Origin: JAKAWQ01 sp963745975
GTDB taxonomy: Bacteria; Pseudomonadota; Alphaproteobacteria; Acetobacterales; Acetobacteraceae
Assembly (NCBI GenBank): GCA_963745975.1
Contig: CAVUZJ010000013.1
Location: 62,001-126,000 of the forward strand
Direction of reading: 5' to 3'
Length of the DNA stretch: 64,000 nucleotides
The notes under the pieces are model-generated. The model was not told the DNA's origin. It ran no database searches and saw only the letters and a list, made by a program, of their open reading frames with translations. The position numbers were made by a program, and so were the translations under genes. Positions 54,801 to 62,049 of the stretch are shown one piece after another; within the stretch, counting starts at the first letter, position 1, and every line of letters starts with the position of its first letter.

Positions 54801-55279
54801 TCGGGCCGGGCGGCGATGAGGGCGGAGATGCGGCCCTGGCTCACCATGGCCGAGGAGCGCGCGCCGCTGCCGAGATCGGCAAGCAGGGTCTGGATGTCGC
54901 GCGCGCGGGCCTCCTCGCCGTTGACGCGGAAGGTGCTGCCGCGGCCGCGCTCGACGCCGCGGCTGATCGCGAGCTCGGCGGCCTCGTGGAAGGGGGTGGG
55001 GAGCGGCGCCTCGCCGGCTTCGAGGGTCAGCGTCACCTCGGCGAAGTTGCGGGCCGGGCGGGCGGTGGTGCCGGCGAAGATCACGTCCTCCATCTCGCCG
55101 CCGCGGATGGAGCGGGCGCTCGTCTCGCCCATCACGAAGCGCAGCGCATCGACGACGTTCGACTTGCCGCATCCGTTCGGCCCGACGATGCCGGTCAGGC
55201 CCGGCCGGATCTCGATCACGGCCGGCTCGGCGAAGCTCTTGAAGCCGACCAGGCGCAGGCGCGTGAAACGGGCGGGCAA
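51812..55279 (-). CDS. smc: Chromosome segregation protein SMC
   Basis: This 1155-residue condensin ATPase organises the chromosome with ScpAB. The N-terminal head has Walker A GPNGCGKSN (33-41) and LRFVMGETSARSIRGGEMED; the Q-loop region is SQGRISALI. Two very alanine/glutamate/arginine-rich coiled-coil arms surround a hinge around residues 450-600. The C-terminal head has the ABC signature LSLLSGGEQALVALSLIF and Walker B APIAVLDEVDAPLDD. Extreme GC at third positions leaves a 1326-codon open antisense frame over it, which is not a gene. It begins 10 bp after the DsbA-like gene. Confidence 0.95.
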   Translation of the reverse strand: MPARFTRLRLVGFKSFAEPAVIEIRPGLTGIVGPNGCGKSNVVDALRFVMGETSARSIRGGEMEDVIFAGTTARPARNFAEVTLTLEAGEAPLPTPFHEAAELAISRGVERGRGSTFRVNGEEARARDIQTLLADLGSGARSSAMVSQGRISALIAARPEERRALLEEAAGITGLHARRHEAELKLQAAEANLARADELKAGLEEQLAGLKRQARQASRYRNLGGAIRAAEADLLAIEKARALAAHEAALAELNAARAALAEATREATAASSRATGLAALLPAQRDAEAAQRTALERTRLAREQIEAEAARARSALAAAEARLAELERDLSHSAALAADAEAALARLAAESEDLAASAAAEPDRASAIAAALAAASAEAAHAEKSADEAADEAASRAARAGALEAERARTSERLARLGEERARLERERERLTAARPDPARLAEAEAAELAADGTAAETRAAREQREAEREQAAAAHERARTVLAAAEAERAGLAAEAEALAAVLTAGGSALANGLADRLAVPPGLEAPLAAALGDALEADAARWRALPPLADPPSLPPAAAALETLLSAPPALARALAFIGLVEASDDAARLQESLLPGQALVSREGGLWRWDGYSVPPGTKSATAVRLAERNRLAAVRRRLAAAETAASAARAAQESLAAAERAALAAATAAEQARRDAERRLQALKTTGEALRREAAAAAGRLDALAEQIGRLATDIAELEATLARLEAERAALPDPAAAREALEVARRLLAAARAREAGLRAEQAAIAERAAALAARREAIAAEESGWAERRTAASARARELALRRAQSLAEHESLAAQPEALALKERAAISALDAAESRHRDAAAALTAAEAEAAAEDRAARGAERKLAAVRELLLRAEAALSQADAALASLDLRIRERLGADFTLPAAPDPATPDRGPEAEETARRRLERLLREREAMGPVNLRAEIEAAEVEERINGIVRESAELTTAIAKLRGSVGHINREGRARLSAIFAEVDKHFQALFARMFGGGRAHLALVGSDDPLAAGLEIYVQPPGKKLAQLSLLSGGEQALVALSLIFAVFRCNPAPIAVLDEVDAPLDDINVERFCRLVEDVVRECGTRMMIATHHPLTMARMDRLYGVTMQERGISRLLSVALAEAREMADPPRMAAE

Positions 55280-55289
55280 GTGGGCTCCT

Positions 55290-55910
55290 TCAGCCGCCGG
55301 CGGCGGCGATCAGCTGGGCGAAGTCCGCGTAGGGCATCTCCCCCGCGTGCGGCTGACCATTGATGATGAAGGTCGGCGTCGAGTCGATGTGATATTTTTC
55401 TTGCGCCTCCCGCGCCTCGGCGAGGATGAAGTCCTGGAGCGGCTTGCTGGCGACGGCGGCGTCGAAGGTGGCCTTGAGCATGCCGGCGAGCGCGGCCAGC
55501 TTCTCGAGCTCGGCGGTCGAGTTGACGTCCGGGGCGAAGGCCCAGGTGTCCTGGCTGGCGAAGAGGGCGAAGATGAAGCGGGCGTAGCGGTCCGGGGGCA
55601 GGGCGCGGGCCACCATCGCCGCCGTGAGCGCCACCCGGTCGAGCGGGAAGTCGCGGAAGGTCCAGTAGACCTTGCCGGTGTCGATGAGCTTGCTCTCGAC
55701 GTCGGGCATCGTCTCGTTCGCGAAATCGGCGCAATGGGTGCAGGTGAGGGAGAAATACTCGATGACGTGCACCTTGGCCTTGGGATCGCCGAGGGTGCGA
55801 AGGCCGAATTCGGGGTTGGGGGCAGCGGCGGCATCGGCGGCCGCATGGGCGAAGCCGGGGAGGGAGGCGGCGGCGGCCATCGCGAGCAGGGAGCGGCGCA
55901 GGAGGGGCAT
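55290..55910 (-). CDS. DsbA family periplasmic thiol oxidoreductase
   Basis: This 206-residue thioredoxin-fold protein has a signal peptide (LLRRSLLAMAAAASLPGFAHA), the active-site CTHC in SLTCTHCADF near residue 57, and the cis-proline segment STPTFIING. A CTHC pair and the DVESKLIDTGKVYWTFRDFP stretch fit DsbA-like/DSBA-oxidoreductase proteins with a role in disulfide formation or protein quality control in the periplasm. It is just upstream of smc in the same orientation, an arrangement often seen in alphaproteobacteria. No DsbB gene is in the window. Confidence 0.87.
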   Translation of the reverse strand: MPLLRRSLLAMAAAASLPGFAHAAADAAAAPNPEFGLRTLGDPKAKVHVIEYFSLTCTHCADFANETMPDVESKLIDTGKVYWTFRDFPLDRVALTAAMVARALPPDRYARFIFALFASQDTWAFAPDVNSTAELEKLAALAGMLKATFDAAVASKPLQDFILAEAREAQEKYHIDSTPTFIINGQPHAGEMPYADFAQLIAAAGG

Positions 55911-56243
55911 GAAGGGGACCTCGGGGTCTGTGATCGGGTCGGACGGGCCTCATCGGTCCCGCCCCCCGGGAAAAGGGGCCGGCGCCCATCTCCGGTCAAG
56001 CCCCCAGGGGGATGACGTTGGGACGACGGCGGGGCGGCGGCGGCACGCTCGGGGGGCGGATCCGGCGGAGCGAAACGCCGCAATCATAGCTCCGTTCTAT
56101 GCGCTTTACAGGCTGATGCTATCTTTGATTTCCGTGCGTTGCAGGGCATGGCGAGGCTTGAACCCGGGCGTGATCGGACGCAATATACAAGCAGTCTCGA
56201 GCGCAGTGAGCGCTGGAGACGATCCACCCGGGAGGAAGAAGAG
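55911..56243. other. 333-bp divergent gap between the DsbA-like gene and pqqA
   Basis: No gene is supported. The left half is GC-rich with a short CCCGGG/CCCCCGGG-rich stretch at about 55960. The right half (56085-56200) is noticeably AT-richer and contains a candidate pqq promoter, TTGAAC at 56158-56163 and CAATAT at 56181-56186, separated by 17 bp. The last bases give a strong ribosome site GGGAGGAAGAAGAG for pqqA. Confidence 0.5.
56158..56186 (+). promoter_or_regulatory. Candidate promoter of the pqq operon
   Basis: TTGAAC and CAATAT are spaced by 17 bp, and an overlapping TATACA follows at 56184-56189. Predicted transcription would begin near 56193, giving a leader of about 50 bases before pqqA. 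The match to consensus is moderate. Confidence 0.35.
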
Positions 56244-56321
56244 ATGTGGACGAAGCCGAAGGTGGTGGAGATCGCGGTGGGCATGGAAATCAACGCCTAC
56301 GCCTGCGCCGATCTCGACTGA
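56244..56321 (+). CDS. pqqA: PQQ precursor peptide PqqA
   Basis: This 25-residue ribosomal peptide is the backbone from which PQQ is built. The cross-linked glutamate and tyrosine are E15 and Y19 in the typical GMEINAYACADLD ending, and the start MWTKPKVVEIAVG is conserved. A strong ribosome site GGAGGAAGAAGAG lies immediately before the ATG. A terminator-like hairpin follows 20 bp after the stop, likely giving pqqA more transcript than pqqB-E. Confidence 0.96.
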   Translation: MWTKPKVVEIAVGMEINAYACADLD

Positions 56322-56340
56322 CACTCGCGAACTTCGCGCG

Positions 56341-56384
56341 CGCCGGGAGCGGATTCAGAGGGAATCCCTCCCGGCGTTTGTTTT
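56341..56384 (+). terminator. Hairpin with T-tract between pqqA and pqqB (attenuator)
   Basis: A stem of 9 bp (CGCCGGGAG with CTCCCGGCG) continues through a one-base bulge into 6 bp (GGATTC with GAATCC), spanning 56341-56376. The downstream sequence is TTTGTTTT at 56377-56384, just 7 bases before pqqB. This is a good intrinsic terminator that would allow only partial read-through and would raise the ratio of pqqA to the enzyme genes. Confidence 0.8.
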
Positions 56385-56391
56385 CCTGAAC

Positions 56392-57315
56392 ATGCGCATC
56401 GTCGTTCTCGGCGCCGCGGCGGGCGGCGGGTTTCCGCAATGGAACTGCGCCTGCGCCAACTGCGCGCGGGCGCGGCGGGGGGATGCGGCGGCGCGGCCGT
56501 CGACGCAATGCTCGCTCGCGGTCTCGGCCAACGGAGAGGACTGGGTTCTGCTCAACGCCGCGCCGGATCTGCGCGAGCAGATCGCGGCGACGCCGGCGCT
56601 CCATCCGCGGGAAGGCGAGCGGGGAAGCCCGATCAAGGCGATCGCGCTCGCGGGCGGCGAGACGGATGCGATCGCGGGGCTGCTGCATCTGCGGGAAAGC
56701 CAGAAGCTGGCACTCTACGGCTCGCGCCGCGTGCTCACGCTGATCGCCGCCAATCCGATCTTCCGCGTGCTCGACCCCGCCTTCGTTGTGCGCCGCGAAA
56801 TCATGCTGGGGCGGAAGGAGACGCTCGGCGATTTCGCCGGCCGGTCGCTCGGGCTTGCGATCGAGGCGTTCGCCGTTCCGGGCAAGGTCGCGCTCTATGC
56901 CGAGGAAGAGGGCGAGGCGGATCTGGGCACCGCGGAAGGCGACACGGTCGGACTCGCGGTGAGCGACGAGAGGGGCGCATGCTTTCACTTCGTGCCCGGC
57001 TGCGCCGCGCTCTCGGAGGGGCTGCTCGCCCGCCTGCGCGGCGCGCGCCTCGTGTTCTTCGACGGCACGCTCTGGACGGATGAGGAGATGATCCGGCTCG
57101 GGCTTGGGGCGAAGACGGGGCGGAGGATGGGACATATCAGCGTCTCGGGCGCCGAGGGCTCGCTCGCCGGGCTTGCGCCGCTCGATATCGCGCGCAAGAT
57201 TTTCGTGCACGTCAACAACAGCAACCCGATGATCCTCGGGGATTCGCCGGAACGGGCGATTCTGTCGCGCGCGGGATGGGAAGTCGGGTACGACGGAATG
57301 GAGGTTTCGCTGTGA
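56392..57315 (+). CDS. pqqB: PQQ biosynthesis protein PqqB
   Basis: This 307-residue metallo-beta-lactamase-fold protein is thought to hydroxylate a tyrosine-derived intermediate in PQQ synthesis or help its release. It starts MRIVVLGAAAGGGFPQWNC and has the CANCARAR cysteine pair, and later IFVHVNNSNPMILGDSPERA and VGYDGMEV, all conserved in PqqB. The ATG lies 7 bp after the T-tract of the pqqA terminator hairpin. The stop overlaps the GTG start of pqqC. Confidence 0.95.
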   Translation: MRIVVLGAAAGGGFPQWNCACANCARARRGDAAARPSTQCSLAVSANGEDWVLLNAAPDLREQIAATPALHPREGERGSPIKAIALAGGETDAIAGLLHLRESQKLALYGSRRVLTLIAANPIFRVLDPAFVVRREIMLGRKETLGDFAGRSLGLAIEAFAVPGKVALYAEEEGEADLGTAEGDTVGLAVSDERGACFHFVPGCAALSEGLLARLRGARLVFFDGTLWTDEEMIRLGLGAKTGRRMGHISVSGAEGSLAGLAPLDIARKIFVHVNNSNPMILGDSPERAILSRAGWEVGYDGMEVSL

Positions 57316-58043
57316 CGAGCCTGATGAGCCCGGCCGAGCTGGAGGCCCAACTGCGCGCGGTCGGCGCCGAGCGCTACCACAACCGCCATCCGTTTCACGC
57401 GCTGCTGCACGGCGGGCGGCTTGACAAGCGGCAGGTGCAGGCATGGGCGCTCAACCGCTACTACTACCAGAGCCGCATTCCGCTGAAGGATGCCGCGCTG
57501 ATGGCGCGGTGCGAAGACCCGGCACTTCGTCGCGTCTGGCGCCAGCGGCTCATCGATCACGACGGCGCGGCGCCGGGCGAGGGGGGAATCGGGCGGTGGC
57601 TCCGCCTCACCTCGGGGCTCGGCCTCGATCGCGAGTACGTCGCCTCAACGGCGGGCATCCTGCCGGCGACGCGATTCGCGGTGGATGCGTACGTGGCGTT
57701 CGTGCGCGAGCGCTCGCTGCTCGAGGCGGTCGCCTCCTCGCTCACCGAGATTTTTTCGCCCGCTATCATCTCCGAGCGCGTGGCGGGTATGCTCGCCAAT
57801 TACGATTTCGTGACGCGCGAGACGTTGGCCTATTTCAACGCCCGCCTCGAGCAGGCGCCGCGGGACGCGGATTTCGCGCTCGACTACGTCAAGCACCACG
57901 CGCGCACGCCGGAGCAGCAGCAGGCGGTGATCGGCGCGCTTACCTTCAAATGCGACCTGCTCTGGGCGCAGCTCGACGCGCTCCATCACGCCTACGTCGC
58001 CCCCGGCCTCGTGCCGCCCGGGGCTTTCGGCGCGGGCGGATGA
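57312..58043 (+). CDS. pqqC: Pyrroloquinoline-quinone synthase PqqC
   Basis: This 243-residue cofactor-free oxidase catalyses the last ring-closure and oxidation step to PQQ. Conserved segments are RYHNRHPFHALLHGG, WALNRYYYQSRIPLKDAAL, RIIDHDG-like QRLIDHDGAAPGEGG and SSLTEIFSPAIISERV, and the C-terminal LDYVKHHARTPEQQQAV and FKCDLLWAQLDAL. GTG 57312 overlaps the pqqB stop (GTGA); ATG 57324 is an alternative. pqqD begins by overlap. Confidence 0.95.
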   Translation: MTSLMSPAELEAQLRAVGAERYHNRHPFHALLHGGRLDKRQVQAWALNRYYYQSRIPLKDAALMARCEDPALRRVWRQRLIDHDGAAPGEGGIGRWLRLTSGLGLDREYVASTAGILPATRFAVDAYVAFVRERSLLEAVASSLTEIFSPAIISERVAGMLANYDFVTRETLAYFNARLEQAPRDADFALDYVKHHARTPEQQQAVIGALTFKCDLLWAQLDALHHAYVAPGLVPPGAFGAGG

Positions 58044-58324
58044 GCGCCGCACCGCTCAGCGCGGCGAGCCGGCCGGGGCTTTCGCCGCATGCGCGGATGA
58101 AGAACGACGCGGCGCGCGGCGGCTGGGTGCTGCTCGGGCCGGAGCGGGTGCTGATGCTGGACGCGATTGCGGCCGAGATTCTCGGGCTTTGCGACGGGAG
58201 CGCGGAGATCGGCACGATCGCCGACGAGCTTGCGCGGCGGCACGCGGCGCCGCGCGAGGAAGTGCTGGGCGACGTGATCGAGATGCTGCAGGGGCTTCGC
58301 GACAAGGGACTGCTCGTCGGATGA
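58040..58324 (+). CDS. pqqD: PQQ biosynthesis chaperone PqqD
   Basis: This 94-residue protein binds the PqqA peptide and presents it to PqqE. It has GLSPHARMKNDAARGGWVLL, ERVLMLDAIAAEIL and the RiPP-recognition helix region GSAEIGTIADELA, ending DVIEMLQGLRDKGLLVG. Both its start and stop overlap neighbours by ATGA, and it is not fused to pqqC or pqqE. Confidence 0.95.
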   Translation: MSAAPLSAASRPGLSPHARMKNDAARGGWVLLGPERVLMLDAIAAEILGLCDGSAEIGTIADELARRHAAPREEVLGDVIEMLQGLRDKGLLVG

Positions 58325-59451
58325 ACGCTCTCACACCCGGGCTTGGCCCCCCGCTCGCGCTGCTCGCGGAACTCACGCATCGCTGCCCGCTCGGTTGCCC
58401 CTATTGCTCGAACCCGCTCGTGCTCGACCGTGTGCGCGACGAGCTCGACACGGCGAGCTGGCTCCGGGTGATCGACGAGGCGGCCGCGCTCGGCGTGCTG
58501 CAGATCCATTTCTCGGGCGGCGAGCCGCTGGTGCGGCGCGACCTCGCAACGCTCGTCGGCCACGCGCGCGCGGCGGGGCTCTACACCAACCTGATCACCT
58601 CGGCGGTGCTGCTCGACGAGAAGCGGCTTCTCGCGCTCAAGCAGGCAGGCCTCGAGCACGTGCAGATCAGCTTCCAGGACACCGAGCCCGCAAACGCCGA
58701 CCGTATCGCGGGCTATGACGGCGGGCATGAAAAGAAGCTCGCGGCGGCGCGGATGGTGCGCGCCGCCGGCTTGGCACTCACCCTCAACGCAGTGATGCAC
58801 CGGCAGAACCTCGTGCATCTTCCGGCGATGATCGAATTGGCGCTCGATCTCGGTGCGGGTCGGCTCGAGATCGCGCACGTGCAATACTACGGCTGGGCGC
58901 TTGCCAACCGGCCAAGCCTGATCCCCGGCCGCGAGGATGTGCGGGCGGCGGTCGTGCTGGTGGCGGCGGCGCGTGAGCGGCTCAAGGGACGGCTCGTCAT
59001 CGACCACGTGGTGCCCGATTATTACGCGCGCCGGCCGAAGGCATGCATGGGCGGCTGGGCGCGGCAGTTCGTCAATATCGCGCCTTCGGGCCTGGTGCTG
59101 CCGTGCCACGCGGCGCAAGGGATTCCCGGCCTGCGGTTCGATTCGGTCAAGGAACGGAGCCTCGGCGAGATCTGGGCGGGCTCGGAGGCGTTTCAGCGCT
59201 TCCGCGGCACCGGCTGGATGCCCGAGCCGTGCCGCTCGTGCGAGCGGCGCGAGATCGATTTCGGCGGCTGCCGCTGCCAGGCGATGGCGATCGTCGGTGA
59301 TGCGGGGGCGACCGATCCGGCGTGCGAGTTCTCGCCCCACCACGCGCGCCTGCTGGCGATGGCCGAGGGGGAGAGCGAAGCCGCCGAGCCGCCGGAGTTC
59401 GTGTACCGGCGCTACGCAAAGACCCCGCGCGAGGAGGAACTCCCGGCTTAA
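58321..59451 (+). CDS. pqqE: PqqA peptide cyclase PqqE (radical SAM)
   Basis: This 376-residue radical SAM enzyme forms the Glu-Tyr carbon-carbon cross-link in PqqA. The SAM cluster motif is C22, C26 and C29 in RCPLGCPYCSN; other motifs are HFSGGEPLVRRDL and ISFQDTEPANADRIAGYDG. The SPASM-type C-terminal cysteines are in KACMGGW, LPCHAAQ, PEPCRSCERREIDFGGCRCQ and PACEFSPHH. It closes the operon; no pqqF-type protease is present here. A hairpin separates it from the convergent adhC. Confidence 0.96.
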   Translation: MNALTPGLGPPLALLAELTHRCPLGCPYCSNPLVLDRVRDELDTASWLRVIDEAAALGVLQIHFSGGEPLVRRDLATLVGHARAAGLYTNLITSAVLLDEKRLLALKQAGLEHVQISFQDTEPANADRIAGYDGGHEKKLAAARMVRAAGLALTLNAVMHRQNLVHLPAMIELALDLGAGRLEIAHVQYYGWALANRPSLIPGREDVRAAVVLVAAARERLKGRLVIDHVVPDYYARRPKACMGGWARQFVNIAPSGLVLPCHAAQGIPGLRFDSVKERSLGEIWAGSEAFQRFRGTGWMPEPCRSCERREIDFGGCRCQAMAIVGDAGATDPACEFSPHHARLLAMAEGESEAAEPPEFVYRRYAKTPREEELPA

Positions 59452-59453
59452 GG

Positions 59454-59472
59454 CCAGGGGCAGAGCCCCTGG
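59454..59472. terminator. Bidirectional hairpin between pqqE and adhC
   Basis: Perfect 8-bp arms CCAGGGGC and GCCCCTGG with an AGA loop lie in the 22 bp between two convergent stop codons. The stem is the same design as H5 at 49125-49147 (CCAAGGGGGC-AGA-GCCCCCTTGG), so it belongs to the same palindrome family and probably terminates both operons. Confidence 0.7.
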
Positions 59473-59473
59473 G

Positions 59474-60580
59474 TTAGTAAATCACCACGCTCCGGATCGA
59501 TTCGCCGCGCGTCATCAAGTCGAACGCGTCGTTGATGCGCTCGAGCGGCATGGTGTGGGTGATGAGGTCGTCGATGTTGACGCGGTGGTCCATGTACCAA
59601 TCGACGATGCGGGGAACGTCGGTGCGGCCGCGCGCGCCGCCGAAGGCCGAGCCTTGCCAGACCCGGCCGGTGACGAGTTGGAAGGGACGGGTGGAGATTT
59701 CCTGGCCGGCGCCGGCGACGCCGATGATGGTGCAGACGCCCCAGCCCTTGTGAGAGCATTCGAGCGCCTGGCGCATCAGCGTGGTGTTGCCGACGCATTC
59801 GAAGCTGTAGTCGGCGCCGCCGCCGGTCAGCTCGACGAGGTGGCCGACGATGTCGTCGATCCCCTTGGGATTGACGAAATGGGTCATGCCGAACTTGCGG
59901 GCGAGCGCCTCGCGCTTGGGGTTGAGGTCGACGCCCACGATCATCTCGGCGCCGGCCATGCGCGCGCCCTGGATAACATTGAGGCCGATGCCGCCGAGCC
60001 CGAAGACGACGACGCGCGCGCCCGGCTCGACCTTGGCGGTGAAGATCACGGCGCCGATGCCGGTGGTGACGCCGCAGCCGATGTAGCAGACCTTGTCGAA
60101 GGGCGCGTCGTTGCGGACCTTCGCCACCGCGATTTCGGGCAGCACCGTGTGGTTGGCGAAAGTGGAGGTGCCCATGTAGTGCAGGATCGGCCGGCCGTTG
60201 AGGGAGAAGCGGCTGGTGCCGTCCGGCATCAGGCCGCGGCCCTGCGTGGTGCGGATCTTCTGGCAGAGATTGGTCTTGCGGCTGAGGCAGTAATCGCACT
60301 CGCGGCATTCGGGCGTGTAGAGCGGGATGACGTGGTCGCCCGCCTTCACCGAGCGCACGCCCTTGCCCACCTCGAGCACGATACCCGCGCCCTCATGGCC
60401 GAGGATGGCGGGGAAAAGTCCTTCCGGGTCCGCACCGGAGAGTGTGTATTTGTCGGTGTGGCAGATGCCGGTGGCCTTGACCTCCACCAGCACCTCGCCC
60501 TCGTGCGGGCCTTCGAGCTGGACCGTGTCGATGCTGAGCGGCTTACCGGCTTCGAAGGCGATGGCAGCGCGGGTTTCCAT
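59474..60580 (-). CDS. adhC: S-(hydroxymethyl)glutathione dehydrogenase / class III alcohol dehydrogenase
   Basis: This 368-residue zinc enzyme oxidises S-hydroxymethylglutathione (formaldehyde plus glutathione) to S-formylglutathione with NAD. Catalytic zinc ligands are in GICHTDKYT, GHEGAG and VGNTTLM-proximal ECVG; structural zinc cysteines are in ECRECDYCLSRKTNLCQ. The NAD motif is VFGLGGIGLNVIQGARMAGA. The class III signature DPEGLFPAILGHEG is present. It is the third gene of a unit with gfa and a cytochrome c. Confidence 0.94.
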   Translation of the reverse strand: METRAAIAFEAGKPLSIDTVQLEGPHEGEVLVEVKATGICHTDKYTLSGADPEGLFPAILGHEGAGIVLEVGKGVRSVKAGDHVIPLYTPECRECDYCLSRKTNLCQKIRTTQGRGLMPDGTSRFSLNGRPILHYMGTSTFANHTVLPEIAVAKVRNDAPFDKVCYIGCGVTTGIGAVIFTAKVEPGARVVVFGLGGIGLNVIQGARMAGAEMIVGVDLNPKREALARKFGMTHFVNPKGIDDIVGHLVELTGGGADYSFECVGNTTLMRQALECSHKGWGVCTIIGVAGAGQEISTRPFQLVTGRVWQGSAFGGARGRTDVPRIVDWYMDHRVNIDDLITHTMPLERINDAFDLMTRGESIRSVVIY

Positions 60581-60634
60581 GGCGGGCGCCTCAATGGACC
60601 GGTGGGCGAAGGGAAGGACGCGTCAGCTGGCGAT

Positions 60635-61213
60635 TCAGGCGGCCAGCTTCCCTGAGGCCTTCGCCAGATGCGTGGCAATATAGTCCATCAGCGCGGGCGA
60701 CAGGCAATCATAGGGTTCCAGGCCGAGTTCCCTGAGCCGCGCCCGCACCGCCGGCATCCGATCCGGCGGGAACCCGGACTCGATGATCGAGGAGACGAAT
60801 GCGGCGAATGTCGGCGGCGCCCACCCGGCTTCGCGCAGCCGTTCGGGATGGACGAAATCGAGACCCTGGAACGGATGCCCGGCCTTCTCGACGGGGCCGT
60901 ACATGTGCACGCCACACGCCTTGCACGCGTGGCGCAGGATTACGGCGCTTGGATCCACAACCGCAAGCTTGTCGCCATTTTCCAGTACACGCACGTTGCT
61001 ATGCGGAACGACGGCAACGACGGAGAACCAGGCGCCTTCCGGCTTCCAGCATTTGGTACAGCCGCAGACGTGATCGTGCGCGACCTGGCCGCTGATGGAG
61101 ACTGTCACCGGTTTGTCGACGCAACGGCACACCAGTGTGCCGCCTGCGAAGGCGGCCGATGCCGGCTTCACGCCGCCGTCGACGGCCGGATGGATCTTGA
61201 TGGGTTCGGACAT
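60635..61213 (-). CDS. gfa: S-(hydroxymethyl)glutathione synthase (glutathione-dependent formaldehyde-activating enzyme)
   Basis: This 192-residue protein accelerates the addition of glutathione to formaldehyde, feeding the dehydrogenase encoded downstream. Zinc cysteines are visible in LVCRCVDKP, HVCGCTKCWKPEGAWFS and RHACKACGVHMYGPVE, which is the GFA/CENP-V pattern. The C-terminal half ends with GLEPYDCLSPALMDYIATHL. It precedes adhC by 54 bp and follows the cytochrome c gene by 107 bp, matching the gfa-flhA order known in Paracoccus. Confidence 0.94.
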   Translation of the reverse strand: MSEPIKIHPAVDGGVKPASAAFAGGTLVCRCVDKPVTVSISGQVAHDHVCGCTKCWKPEGAWFSVVAVVPHSNVRVLENGDKLAVVDPSAVILRHACKACGVHMYGPVEKAGHPFQGLDFVHPERLREAGWAPPTFAAFVSSIIESGFPPDRMPAVRARLRELGLEPYDCLSPALMDYIATHLAKASGKLAA

Positions 61214-61320
61214 GACACCCTCCCTGTTTTCCTGGCGTTGTATTCTTGGCGCCGACGATGGTCAATCGCTCGGAGACCGTCGTCGTTGCCTGGCCGTTAC
61301 CCTCCGCTCCCCGGTCCTTG

Positions 61321-61677
61321 TCACTTGAGCGAAAGGATCCACTCGACGATTTCCTTGATTTGCGCATCCGACATGTTTGGATGCGGCGGCATCGGCACCA
61401 TGCCCCAGGTGCCGACATGGCCGTTCTTCACCGCATCGACGAGGGTCTGGACCGCGTCCTTCTGGCCCGCGAACTTCTTGGCCACATCGACATAGGACGG
61501 GCCAACGACCTGGTGGTCGATGGCGTGGCAGGTGACGCAGTCGTTGTGCTCGAAGAGCTGCTCGCCAGGCGGGATCGCGGCCCTGGCGGGTCGCGGCGGC
61601 AACGCGACGAAGAGCGCCGCAAAGATCATCGCGGCCATCATGCAAGCCGCTTCGCGCCGCCATCCGTGCGTCATCAT
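61321..61677 (-). CDS. Class I cytochrome c
   Basis: This 118-residue protein is an exported monoheme cytochrome. A signal peptide (MMAAMIFAALFVALPPRPARA, cleaved near residue 33) precedes the heme motif CVTCH (47-51); axial methionine candidates are M93 and M96 in TWGMVPMPPHP. VVGPSYVDVAKKF and DAQIKEIVEWILSL match the c551/c8 family. It would accept electrons in the periplasm, perhaps from a quinoprotein alcohol or methanol dehydrogenase. It is the first gene after the sigma-54 promoter. ATGs at 61677 and 61674 are both possible. Confidence 0.92.
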   Translation of the reverse strand: MMTHGWRREAACMMAAMIFAALFVALPPRPARAAIPPGEQLFEHNDCVTCHAIDHQVVGPSYVDVAKKFAGQKDAVQTLVDAVKNGHVGTWGMVPMPPHPNMSDAQIKEIVEWILSLK

Positions 61678-61771
61678 CCCTCCGTGCTATCACCTCGCAC
61701 CGTCGGCCCGCCATAGTCCCGGCAGGCACGCCTTTCAATAGCTCTGTCTCCATGCGCGTGTTTCAAGGTTT

Positions 61772-61795
61772 CGTTTCGGTGTCAGCCGAAACGAG
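61772..61795 (-). promoter_or_regulatory. Inverted repeat in the leader of the cytochrome c-gfa-adhC transcript
   Basis: Perfect 9-bp arms TCGTTTCGG and CCGAAACGA are separated by six bases. It lies between the predicted sigma-54 start site (near 61815) and the cytochrome ATG, so it would be transcribed. It could be a regulatory hairpin or an operator for a repressor; nothing else supports either choice. Confidence 0.5.
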
Positions 61796-61825
61796 CGACC
61801 TCTTGTGGAACTTGGGCGAATTGGC

Positions 61826-61841
61826 TGCAAGCCCCGTGCCA
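61826..61841 (-). promoter_or_regulatory. Sigma-54 promoter for cytochrome c-gfa-adhC
   Basis: On the minus strand the sequence reads TGGCACGGGGCTTGCA, a complete match to the sigma-54 consensus TGGCACG-N4-TTGCA with the -24 GG and -12 GC ten bases apart. It lies about 150 bp before the cytochrome c start codon. The divergent gene encodes a sigma-54 activator, so the element and its probable regulator are adjacent. The rest of the 372-bp gap (61678-62049) holds no gene I can support. Confidence 0.85.
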
Positions 61842-62049
61842 GAGGCGGCGCGCGCGGGCAGACGGCGGGATTTCACGTGCTTGGGCGGTGGCGGCCGCGC
61901 CGGGGCACGATCCTCCGCATCAGAGGCGTGACAGCGGTCGCGAAAAGGGGGACAATCTGTACCTCGGAACGGCTGCGGACGTGACCGGCCTCTGCCCGGA
62001 TCGGGCCTGTGCCGGGGGCAGCCGACCGCAAAAGGGAGATGTCCGAGAA

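Noticed and set aside
51383..55363. A 1326-codon plus-strand open frame antisense to smc and the F0 genes
   Set aside because: It is a glycine-rich shadow caused by GC-saturated third positions of smc; it has no domain, no ribosome site and conflicts with a clear SMC protein.
61904..61918. A second possible sigma-54 element on the plus strand (GGCACG then GC)
   Set aside because: The GG and GC are separated by 11 rather than 10 bases and the -12 element lacks TTGC, so it is unlikely to be used.
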